64,000 nt of DNA from Alteromonas ponticola (GTDB taxonomy: Bacteria; Pseudomonadota; Gammaproteobacteria; Enterobacterales; Alteromonadaceae), in the NCBI RefSeq assembly GCF_012911815.1, contig NZ_JAATNW010000004.1, positions 124,001 through 188,000 on the forward strand, given 5' to 3'. Positions within the stretch are counted from its first letter, which is position 1; each line of letters opens with the position of its first letter. The translations under genes were made by a program, and so were the position numbers. The notes beneath the pieces are model-generated. The model ran no database searches. It worked only from the letters and a program-made list of their open reading frames with translations, and was not told where the DNA came from. Of this stretch, positions 1 through 7,379 are shown one piece after another.

Positions 1-553
1 TATCGTAATAAGGAATATACACGATTTCACGTCGACGGGGCTCTATCACTATGACCTCTTCCTCTTTTTCGTAGGTTAAATAGTCAGAGTTTTTAAGGTT
101 CCCAGTATTTAATGCATGTTGACGTAACACTTGCACCCGGGCCAGCACGCGACCCTGGTCAATTAATACGTTATCACCTAAATCCTGTAACCAATCCAAA
201 TCGTCACTCATGGTTTCCAGTACTTGCGTCAAGGGCGCAAGCGCACGCACACTGGGATCCCAGTCAAACACTTCCACTTCTTCCGCCACTTCTTCAGCAG
301 TTAAATGCGAATTGTCTTTACGCCACCGATAGGCGTTTAACACCTCTAATGGATAGGTAGAGGCAATCAGTATGTGGGTGAGCACGGTGTCGGGGTATAA
401 CGCGATGGGCGCTAAAATGCTGTCCAGCTCCGCATCACTGAATTCATCCTGCTTCATCTGTGGCTCAGGTGGCGGAGTGGCGCTCACGGGAGTGCTCAGC
501 ACCACGCCGGCAAGCGGCAGTGTGGCTAATACGGCAATCAAAATTTTTTTCAT
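1..553 (-). CDS. DUF3300 family protein, N-terminal part (cut by window start)
   Basis: This gene runs off the left edge, so only about 184 N-terminal residues are visible. A signal peptide (basic KK, then a hydrophobic stretch ending near SVSA-like residues 25-30) is followed by a Met/Glu/Asp-rich linker and the block LAPIALYPDTVLTHILIAST, which is typical of DUF3300 proteins (a family of exported proteins of unknown function, often Gly/His/Arg-rich at the C terminus). An alternative ATG lies one codon upstream (556); AGGAG sits 5 bases before the ATG at 553, which favours the latter. The DUF3300 assignment is from the motif pattern; the exported location is inferred from the signal peptide. 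The function is unknown. Confidence 0.82.
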   Translation of the reverse strand, partial: MKKILIAVLATLPLAGVVLSTPVSATPPPEPQMKQDEFSDAELDSILAPIALYPDTVLTHILIASTYPLEVLNAYRWRKDNSHLTAEEVAEEVEVFDWDPSVRALAPLTQVLETMSDDLDWLQDLGDNVLIDQGRVLARVQVLRQHALNTGNLKNSDYLTYEKEEEVIVIEPRRREIVYIPYYD

Positions 554-728
554 CATCACTCCTTATTCGCAGGCATATATCCGATGAGGATTTATACGTG
601 TTAATTGGAGTTATAGAGGGTTGAGGATTAACGGAAGCTGAATCAAACTTAAACTAGTTAAATCGAGATGCATAAAACTACACTTTAATACAGTCGCGTT
701 TACATCGACTCTCCCATAGAGTTCACAT

Positions 729-744
729 TGTTCGAAGACGAACA
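729..744. repeat. Short perfect inverted repeat upstream of the double-glycine peptide gene
   Basis: TGTTCG, four bases, CGAACA. It lies about 43 bases before the ATG of the small peptide gene, in an otherwise non-coding stretch from 557 to 786. It could be an operator or a 5' leader hairpin. No T tract follows, so it is not a terminator. Confidence 0.4.
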
Positions 745-786
745 TTCATGTTTAGCAAATTCACCAAAAATTTTTAAAGGAATAAA

Positions 787-915
787 ATGAAAGAATTACA
801 TAACGATGAGTTAGAAGCTGTTTCTGGCGGATTGTACAATTTTTTTCCTGGCTATGGTGCAAGTAAGCTTCTTGATGGTTACTGGGATTGGGTAGCAGGT
901 GGAGCAGTTGGTTAA
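787..915 (+). CDS. Double-glycine leader peptide precursor (bacteriocin/microcin-like, 42 aa)
   Basis: A 42-residue ORF begins ATG with AAGG placed 6 bases upstream, a good ribosome binding site. The first 15 residues, MKELHNDELEAVSGG, match the double-glycine leader pattern (L..xELxxVSGG) that is removed by C39-peptidase ABC exporters in class II bacteriocins and related microcins. The predicted 27-residue core is rich in Gly and aromatics (three Tyr, two Trp, two Phe) and ends with an AGGAVG segment containing a GxxxG spacing. There are no Cys residues, so no disulfides or lanthionines are expected. No C39 transporter is in this window, so export would need a distant one. The leader is seen directly; antimicrobial or signalling activity is inference. 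Confidence 0.75.
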   Translation: MKELHNDELEAVSGGLYNFFPGYGASKLLDGYWDWVAGGAVG

Positions 916-928
916 AAAGTAGAAAATA

Positions 929-1012
929 ATGGTCGTGGTTATGACGCTCCGCTACTTTAAATTTGTCTTGAAAAGCCGCATCTTTAGCGACTTTCCAGTT
1001 TGGGAGGGCTAA
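929..1012 (+). CDS. Possible 27-aa ORF between peptide and membrane protein genes
   Basis: An ATG-started ORF (MVVVMTLRYFKFV...) ends 3 bases before the GTG of the next gene and in the same frame, so it could be translationally coupled to it. It has no convincing ribosome binding site and no double-glycine leader. It may be a real short peptide, an extended upstream part of the next gene broken by a stop, or chance. Confidence 0.22.
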   Translation: MVVVMTLRYFKFVLKSRIFSDFPVWEG

Positions 1013-1015
1013 GCA

Positions 1016-1225
1016 GTGAAAAAGTTTTCCATAATATTTCTAAGTCTCATCATAATCTTCAGCGCTGATTATTTAACAGATGAACCCCTTATACATTCAT
1101 GGAATGAGCTTACGCGATTCACTATTTTATACGAGGTGCTATATTTTGCTTGCGCCTACGTGCTGGCATCGATGATTGTTCATTTTACTGCGCAGACTTT
1201 AACTAAGTTCAACACCCAAAATTAA
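1016..1225 (+). CDS. Small two-helix membrane protein, possible immunity protein
   Basis: A 69-residue protein starts at GTG with GGGAGGG about 7 bases upstream. It has two hydrophobic segments, roughly residues 4-18 and 36-58, separated by a polar loop with several acidic residues. It follows the double-glycine peptide gene on the same strand with only 100 bases between them. Immunity proteins of class II bacteriocins are often this size and membrane-bound, so an immunity role is a reasonable inference, but I recognise no family. It converges on ribA with a gap of 2 bases. Confidence 0.6.
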   Translation: MKKFSIIFLSLIIIFSADYLTDEPLIHSWNELTRFTILYEVLYFACAYVLASMIVHFTAQTLTKFNTQN

Positions 1226-1227
1226 AG

Positions 1228-1845
1228 CTAATCTTTAAACAAATGCGGGTCAAAGGCATGACCAAGTTTTTCGGTTTTGGTTTTAATATAGTGCTTATTG
1301 TCTTTGGTGATACCATGGTCGATAGGTTTACGCGCGACAATTTCAACGCCTAGTTTTTCCAATGCCGCCACTTTACGCGGATTGTTAGTCATCAGTTCGA
1401 CTTTATTCACATTCAGTTTTTCAAGCATGAGCTTACAGATGTCATAGCTGCGTAAATCGGCATCAAACCCTAAATGTTCGTTTGCCTCTACTGTATCCAT
1501 GCCCGCATCTTGTAAGTTATAGGCACGAATTTTATTCAATAAGCCGATGCCACGGCCTTCCTGACGCAGGTACAGTAACACCCCAAATCCTTTTTCCACC
1601 ATGTTTGCCATCGCTTTTTCGAGCTGAAAGCCGCAATCGCAACGGGTACTAAATAGGGCGTCACCGGTTAGACATTCTGAATGAATGCGAATGGGCACTA
1701 CATCACTTTCTTTCCATTCACCGTAGGAAAGTGCGACGTGCTCCTGACCACTGGCTTCAACAAATCCGTGAATACGAAAATTACCTAAGCGGGTAGGTAG
1801 TTTTGCAGAGCTTACATATTCATATTTAGGTTGCTGGCTGGTCAT
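1228..1845 (-). CDS. ribA: GTP cyclohydrolase II
   Basis: This cytosolic enzyme opens GTP to 2,5-diamino-6-ribosylamino-4-pyrimidinone phosphate, the first step of riboflavin synthesis. The zinc site is visible as Cys in SECLTGDALFSTRCDCG (residues about 58-74, C-x10-C-x-C), followed by the RQEGRGIGL active-site segment and the conserved LGFDADLRSYD stretch. Its 205 aa match the stand-alone E. coli RibA length, so there is no fused RibB domain. It is the last gene of a minus-strand run after two c-di-GMP genes, with 85 bases to the one upstream. I see no FMN riboswitch in that gap. Confidence 0.96.
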   Translation of the reverse strand: MTSQQPKYEYVSSAKLPTRLGNFRIHGFVEASGQEHVALSYGEWKESDVVPIRIHSECLTGDALFSTRCDCGFQLEKAMANMVEKGFGVLLYLRQEGRGIGLLNKIRAYNLQDAGMDTVEANEHLGFDADLRSYDICKLMLEKLNVNKVELMTNNPRKVAALEKLGVEIVARKPIDHGITKDNKHYIKTKTEKLGHAFDPHLFKD

Positions 1846-1930
1846 AACACATCTTTATCGCTGTTGGAGAACCGTTAATGTTAGGGCAGTTTGGTGAAAT
1901 ACAATAATGCTGCAACGAATTATACCAGTG

Positions 1931-4840
1931 TTAGCTGGTGTTCGCATCGCTATCCAGTGAGACATACTCCTTAAGGCTGCGCGGTTTGGCAATACCGTAC
2001 CCCTGTGCGTAATTGACACCCATTTTACCCAGCGCCACCATGGTTGCTTCATCTTCAACACATTCTCCCACGGTTTCCATTCCCATGGCTTTAGCGACAT
2101 CTTTGATGGAAGAGACCATGGCGTGGTCCACCGGGTCGTTCAGCATATCTTTAATAAAACTGCCGTCAATTTTTACACTGTTTACCGGTAAATGCTTGAG
2201 GTAGGTGTAGGACGAGAAACCGCTACCAAAGTCGTCTAACGCAAACTGACAGCCCAGTTGTTGAAATGTCTTCATGAACTGTAAGGTATCTTCCATTTTT
2301 ACGATAGCGACAGTTTCTGTAATCTCAAAACAGACTTTTTCATACGGCACACCCGATCGTTCAAACGCATTCAGAATGAGCAATTTCAAATCTTTATCCG
2401 CCAAAGACGGGCCGCTTAGGTTAATGCAGCAACGCTTTACGCGGTTCAATACGACAGGGTTCTGAGCAAACCACTTAAAGGTATTTTCAACCACCCAGCG
2501 GTCAATTCTGGCGCTAAGATCGTAGCGTTCTGCTGAAGGGAAGAAAGCAGAGGGAGGAATAAGCTCCCCTGTTTCAGAAATCATACGCACTAAAATTTCA
2601 AAATAATCACCTTGCTGCTGGGCATTTAACACGCGGTAATGCTGGTAATAAAGTTCGAAATTGTTCTGTTCGAGCGCCTGGTTGATATCAGCAAGCCAGG
2701 CCAGCTCCTGTTCGTAGCGTTGAAGACTCTCATCATCGTCACTGTAACGATGAATCTGGTTGCGCCCCTGCTCCTTGGCAATATAGCAGGCAGCATCAGC
2801 CATGCTTAATAGTTGTTCAGGATTGGCCGGGTATTCGGTGCAATTGAGTAAGCCAATGCTGACGCCGAGGGTGAATACGCGATTTTCCCAGATAAAGCGA
2901 TACGCTTGTATTGCGTTTAAAATCTTTACCGCCTGCAAGTACGCAACGTCTTCACTATGTCGTTCAAACAGCACAGCAAATTCATCGCCACCGAGTCGGG
3001 CAACAATACCTTTGCCCGCCAGAGTGCTCTGGATTAAACGGGCAATTTCTTTAATCAGTGTATCACCGGCTTTATGTCCGCAGGTGTCATTAACGGTTTT
3101 GAATCTGTCTAAATCCAAATAGAGTAAAACCACATCGGCTTTGGATTGCTCCACCAGATTAGCCGCGCTATGTAAGCGCAGCTCAAATTCGCGACGATTA
3201 AACACGCCGGTGAGACTGTCATGACTGGCCAGGTACTCCAGGCTGATATCTGATTGCTTTCTCTCGGTGATATCGAAAATTGAGCCATACAAAAAGCGAT
3301 CTTCATCTTCGTTTTGTAACTGGCAGGAGATACAGAACCAGAACTCGTTGCCGTCTGCTTTGCGCCCCTTGATCTCTTTGCCCATTACCGAGCCTTTCTC
3401 CAATAACTCACCGACCAGCAGCTTGCGGTCTTCCGGGTTTGCGTAAAACTGTTTGGTATTTTTTATTGCTTTAAGCATGCTGTCTTCATCTTCGTAACCA
3501 AACACCGCACACATGGCAGGGTTTACACTCTTGAGTGCGCCATCTACCGTTGAGGTGTATAAGCCTTCGGCAGAGTTACGAAACAAATTATAAAAGTAGT
3601 TTAAGCTGCTAATAGTTTGTTCTTTTGCACTAATTTCCTGTTGAGTAAAGCTGCGCTCTTTTAATTCAACGCAGACACCATAACTTAAACAGGCCAATGA
3701 CAGCATCAGCACACTCAACGCAGTATGATAAGAAGTCAGGCTGTAACTATTGGCAAGAATATCAATTTGCAACGCAAATAACGCGACCAGAAATAACCAG
3801 CTTATTAAATAAATTCGAGATAAAGACTTATTGCGACGGTCGCGAAAAATCAGCGCGGAGAAAACCTGGACCAGGCTGGCTATCGGCAGCGTCAGCAAAA
3901 TAGTGATTGATAAGTAGTAAGTATTTTGCGTTGCCACTGCCACTAACAGATATAAAGGGCCAATGTAATTTAAAAAATGAAAGCCAACGGGCAAGCGCAC
4001 AAACAAATTATGGGTAACATTCGCCAACGAAAACAAGATAAATGCCAATAAGACGGCTAGGATTGGCTCAGCGTACTCTGAAACCGGAAAAACCGTGTCC
4101 AGTAAACCCTGCATCGCGATGACAAGCGTCAGGAAAAACAGGTTGGTCATCGCCAACCAGAATCGCGCCGGTGTGCGCTGATAAAGATAAGACAAGAAGA
4201 AATAGATAAAAAGAATCGCTAACTTACCGACTAATATGCCCAAAAATAATAGATGTACTTTGCTATGCGCGGTCAGTGCGTTGTGCTGCCATAAAAAAAT
4301 TGGCAGACTGGTTAAGCCGTTATCCTCAATACTCAGCAGAACCGTGACCGTCTGATTTTTGGGTAATTTAAAATCGTAGGTTATCGCTGGAAGCGTTTGC
4401 TCGAACCAGGAAGTGGGATTTTCAGCAGTAGTTTTATGCGAGTGAATAATTCGTTGGCGTTCATCAACGATCCAGATGGTAACTTCATCTAATCCAAGCC
4501 GTTCTACCGTCAGCGCCATTTTCAAGGGTTTATTTGCAATATTTTGCACGTGACTCATCATCCACACCCGGGTGTCGTCATCCAGGGGGTGTAAGAAATG
4601 CGGATTGAGTTTGCCCGTGGTCGAGTTAATTACTTCTGAGAATGAAACGTGTTTTTCAGCGAGTCGACTTAAACTATGGTGCTGCAAGTTAGCTTTGCTG
4701 AATTCTTCATCTATCAGCAGCGTTTCTGCTACAGCATGATGAACCTGGAAGACGAAAAGGACACAGGTTAACAACACCGTAATAATGCTGCTAAACGCAA
4801 CACGTCTGTTTTTTACCCTGTACTGTTTACTCTGTAGCAC
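1931..4840 (-). CDS. 7TMR-DISM membrane sensor with PAS, GGDEF and EAL domains
   Basis: 969 residues. Order: signal peptide (1-39), a periplasmic 7TMR-DISM-type extracellular domain (about 40-185), seven transmembrane helices (about 195-395), a PAS domain (about 415-530), GGDEF (about 540-700) and EAL (about 715-960). The cyclase motif is intact (RLGGDEF) but there is no RxxD inhibitory site just before it. The EAL signature reads FEILVRM, keeping the metal-binding Glu, and DDFGSG and VKIDG are present, so both synthesis and breakdown of c-di-GMP are possible. The start is GTG; GGA lies about 9-12 bases before it. It lies between another GGDEF gene and ribA on the same strand. The periplasmic ligand is unknown. 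Confidence 0.9.
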   Translation of the reverse strand: MLQSKQYRVKNRRVAFSSIITVLLTCVLFVFQVHHAVAETLLIDEEFSKANLQHHSLSRLAEKHVSFSEVINSTTGKLNPHFLHPLDDDTRVWMMSHVQNIANKPLKMALTVERLGLDEVTIWIVDERQRIIHSHKTTAENPTSWFEQTLPAITYDFKLPKNQTVTVLLSIEDNGLTSLPIFLWQHNALTAHSKVHLLFLGILVGKLAILFIYFFLSYLYQRTPARFWLAMTNLFFLTLVIAMQGLLDTVFPVSEYAEPILAVLLAFILFSLANVTHNLFVRLPVGFHFLNYIGPLYLLVAVATQNTYYLSITILLTLPIASLVQVFSALIFRDRRNKSLSRIYLISWLFLVALFALQIDILANSYSLTSYHTALSVLMLSLACLSYGVCVELKERSFTQQEISAKEQTISSLNYFYNLFRNSAEGLYTSTVDGALKSVNPAMCAVFGYEDEDSMLKAIKNTKQFYANPEDRKLLVGELLEKGSVMGKEIKGRKADGNEFWFCISCQLQNEDEDRFLYGSIFDITERKQSDISLEYLASHDSLTGVFNRREFELRLHSAANLVEQSKADVVLLYLDLDRFKTVNDTCGHKAGDTLIKEIARLIQSTLAGKGIVARLGGDEFAVLFERHSEDVAYLQAVKILNAIQAYRFIWENRVFTLGVSIGLLNCTEYPANPEQLLSMADAACYIAKEQGRNQIHRYSDDDESLQRYEQELAWLADINQALEQNNFELYYQHYRVLNAQQQGDYFEILVRMISETGELIPPSAFFPSAERYDLSARIDRWVVENTFKWFAQNPVVLNRVKRCCINLSGPSLADKDLKLLILNAFERSGVPYEKVCFEITETVAIVKMEDTLQFMKTFQQLGCQFALDDFGSGFSSYTYLKHLPVNSVKIDGSFIKDMLNDPVDHAMVSSIKDVAKAMGMETVGECVEDEATMVALGKMGVNYAQGYGIAKPRSLKEYVSLDSDANTS

Positions 4841-4934
4841 TCAATCCGTCCATCGGAAAATTCCGTTTCTATTTTATCTAACAACTGCAGAACTGGCGAA
4901 TATGTTAATACGGTGTTAGGTATGGATGCACGAA

Positions 4935-6020
4935 CTAAAGCTTCGGCAATGTTGTATTTCGACCGGCATTTTTTGCCTTGTACAAGTAGCCATCAGCCTC
5001 ACTGATTGCCTGATCAACCTGATTTTTCCCGGATGCATCAGCGATACCAAAACTGACTGTGACCGAAAGTGTTTGCTCGTTGTAGGTAAACTCGGCATTC
5101 TCGATTTGCGTACGGATCTTTTCTGCCACGATAAACGCTTGTTGCGTATTAGTTTCCGGCAACAAAATCAGGAATTCTTCGCCGCCCCAGCGCGCCAGAA
5201 TATCCTGCTTACGAAGTTGCTCAGACATCAGCGTGGCTACCTCTTTTAAAATAAAATCGCCACCATCATGACCAAGGGTATCGTTGACCTTTTTATAGTG
5301 ATCGATGTCGCAAACTAACACGGTCATATTCAGTCGATAACGCTGGGAACGCTCATATTCGTAGGTCAGATGCTCCCACATACCTCTGCGATTAGGCAAT
5401 CCTGTCAAAGGATCGTGGCGGGCCTGTTTTTCAAATTTCTGACTTAATTCAGAGATCGTTTTGAACGAGATTTCGCGAGTGTATTCGTAATACGCGGATA
5501 AGAATGTGACGGTTAAGAAAGAATAGAGCAACCGCGTTTTAAATTCGTAACCGTAATCAATCAGCAACCACTGGCCGCCGTTAAAAAACAACAGCGCGCT
5601 GATGACACAAAAGTAAACAGCCAGGATGGTTAGTCCACGCCGTAATCCGGCCATGAACAGCGTGACTGAAGGCACAAGGTAGCTCCATAAAGGGCCAGTG
5701 CCACGTGCCCCGCCTGAATGCACCAGGTACGCGGTCAGTGCCATCAAACAGATAAGCAGGATCGTGGAAGAATATTTATGGGTATCGGCCGAACGGCGCC
5801 AGCGCATTAGCAGATGCGAACTGAAAAAAATCAGGCTTGCGGTGTATAACGACAGAGCGAGTGGTAAATCATCTGTCAACAGAGCGCGGGTGGCGAGAAC
5901 AAAAGTTAGCGATGTTCCGACTGCCGAAAATAAATTAATTACCGCAATCAGCCGACTCTTCTCAGAGTCATAGTCTGGACGATCACCAGTATGAATGTAC
6001 GCTAAAGCCAGATTTTTCAA
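4935..6020 (-). CDS. Membrane diguanylate cyclase (GGDEF)
   Basis: The N-terminal half holds about six transmembrane helices in a pattern without a recognised sensor domain; the C-terminal half is a GGDEF domain with RWGGEEF and a complete RxxD I-site (RKQD, five residues before GGEEF), so it should make c-di-GMP and be inhibited by product. The start is uncertain: a TTG at 6083 gives 382 aa but lacks a ribosome binding site, while a TTG at 6020 has AGGTG five bases upstream and gives 361 aa. I prefer 6020. The gene is 94 bases upstream of the PAS-GGDEF-EAL gene, and follows the DUF3630-like gene on the same strand. Confidence 0.88.
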   Translation of the reverse strand: MKNLALAYIHTGDRPDYDSEKSRLIAVINLFSAVGTSLTFVLATRALLTDDLPLALSLYTASLIFFSSHLLMRWRRSADTHKYSSTILLICLMALTAYLVHSGGARGTGPLWSYLVPSVTLFMAGLRRGLTILAVYFCVISALLFFNGGQWLLIDYGYEFKTRLLYSFLTVTFLSAYYEYTREISFKTISELSQKFEKQARHDPLTGLPNRRGMWEHLTYEYERSQRYRLNMTVLVCDIDHYKKVNDTLGHDGGDFILKEVATLMSEQLRKQDILARWGGEEFLILLPETNTQQAFIVAEKIRTQIENAEFTYNEQTLSVTVSFGIADASGKNQVDQAISEADGYLYKAKNAGRNTTLPKL

Positions 6021-6097
6021 TACAACACCTGAAAACAGTAAACGTGGTTCGTATATTAGTAGTGTGTCCGAGTTTACTATCAATGTGGATGAAAATT

Positions 6098-6400
6098 CTA
6101 CTGCGTCAGCAAATCGAGTAACTGCGCAATATTTTCATTCCCTTGCTGACACTCTAACCACATTGCCTCACAGTTCCACTCTATGTGCAGATAAAAGCGG
6201 TGTGAGACGTGCTCGAATTCTGCCTGAAAACGATCCGCTCCCCAGTTGCTATTGATGACGTGTGAACGGGTGGCTTGGGCTAACTGGTCGATAAATTGAT
6301 TTGTTTCACGCTCATCAACCGGCAGGTCCAAAGTAATAAGGATTATATTGCCCGCGAGCCGGAGGTTGTCAGCTAAACGTGGTCGGGTTAACGGTTGCAT
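6098..6400 (-). CDS. Small conserved hypothetical protein (DUF3630-like)
   Basis: A 100-residue soluble protein, mixed alpha/beta, with a Trp/His/Cys-containing C-terminal half (NSNWGADRF, FYLHIEWNCEAMWLEC). It resembles short uncharacterised proteins of Vibrio and Alteromonas labelled DUF3630, but I am not certain. ATG at 6400 has AAGGA four bases upstream; a longer TTG version (to 6430) has no such site. It starts a minus-strand run leading into the two c-di-GMP genes. Confidence 0.6.
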   Translation of the reverse strand: MQPLTRPRLADNLRLAGNIILITLDLPVDERETNQFIDQLAQATRSHVINSNWGADRFQAEFEHVSHRFYLHIEWNCEAMWLECQQGNENIAQLLDLLTQ

Positions 6401-6602
6401 CAGTTCCTTCTTACTTTGGTGAGCTGCCAATAAATTTGATGAAAATTAAATCAGAGAATAGTCATGGTGTAGAAGAGATGGTAATGGAGCGAAAATGAAA
6501 GTTAAACACCCAACAGACAGTTTTCCCCTTATCAGCTTTAGTTATTGATCAGGCTGTGAAGCTGCTGCGTGGTTTAAGTTTAATTTGCATTTTAGCATGA
6601 AG

Positions 6603-6630
6603 CAGTGTGTGATCGATTGATAACACACTG
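6603..6630. repeat. Inverted repeat upstream of the glutathione transferase gene
   Basis: CAGTGTGT and ACACACTG, 12 bases apart, lie about 87 bases before the ATG at 6717 in the 316-base divergent intergenic region (6401-6716). The region otherwise shows no gene. It may be an operator or hairpin in the leader. Confidence 0.35.
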
Positions 6631-6716
6631 ATAATCAGCGTGTTGGAAAAACCACACCATCTTCACAGACTCACTGACCGCAGTGTCTATCTGTTATTTA
6701 CCAAATTGAGGGACCT

Positions 6717-7379
6717 ATGCTTACACTGCACCACCTAAACGATTCTCGCTCACAACGCATTCTGTGGTTACTGGAGGAGCTCGGCGCAGAATATCAACTT
6801 GAGGTTTACCAGCGGGATCAAAAAACTGGCCTTGCGCCCACCGAATTAAAAGCAATACATCAGTTGGGCAGGGCACCTGTTTTAACTACGGAAAATGGCA
6901 CGCTGGCTGAATCTGGTGCCATCATAGAGTACTTGGTAAAACACTACGCGGACGCAACATTTGCGGCGCCATCTGACGAAAAAAACTATCAATCATATTT
7001 ATTTTGGATGCACTTTGCAGAGGGGTCATTAATGCCACCGCTGGTTGCGATGAAAGTGCTTTTTAAAGCGCGTGAGAAAACGCCCCTGTTGTTTAAGCCC
7101 GTGGTAAACAAAATGGTGGAGGGGATAATCCGTGCTTATTACGGTCCGAATCTTGAGCAAAGCCTGAAATATATTGAATCCTGGCTATCATCTCATGAAT
7201 GGTTTGCAGGTAATCAGCCAACCGGCGCTGACGTGCAAATGAGCTTTCCACTGGAGTCGTTGGTAGCAACCGGTAGAGCAAAATCTTACCCAGCTATTAC
7301 CGAGTTTGTGCAACGTATTCACGCCCGTCCAGCTTATCAGGCAGCCCTTAAAAAGGGAGGGGAGTACTCTTACGCTTAA
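6717..7379 (+). CDS. Glutathione S-transferase family protein
   Basis: 220 residues: an N-terminal thioredoxin-like domain (1-80) with LHHLNDSRSQRILWLLEELG and the cis-Pro/glutathione-binding segment GRAPVLTTENGTLAESGAII, then an all-helical C-terminal domain. It resembles the YfcG/Gst-like group of cytosolic transferases that use an N-terminal Ser or Asn instead of Tyr; Ser in NDSRS is the likely catalytic or thiol-contacting residue. GAGGG lies 4 bases before ATG. Its stop overlaps the end of recQ by 4 bases, tail to tail. The substrate is unknown. Confidence 0.88.
   Translation: MLTLHHLNDSRSQRILWLLEELGAEYQLEVYQRDQKTGLAPTELKAIHQLGRAPVLTTENGTLAESGAIIEYLVKHYADATFAAPSDEKNYQSYLFWMHFAEGSLMPPLVAMKVLFKAREKTPLLFKPVVNKMVEGIIRAYYGPNLEQSLKYIESWLSSHEWFAGNQPTGADVQMSFPLESLVATGRAKSYPAITEFVQRIHARPAYQAALKKGGEYSYA

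Noticed and set aside
1846..1930. FMN riboswitch before ribA
   Set aside because: The 85-base gap is too short and lacks the conserved RFN-element pattern.
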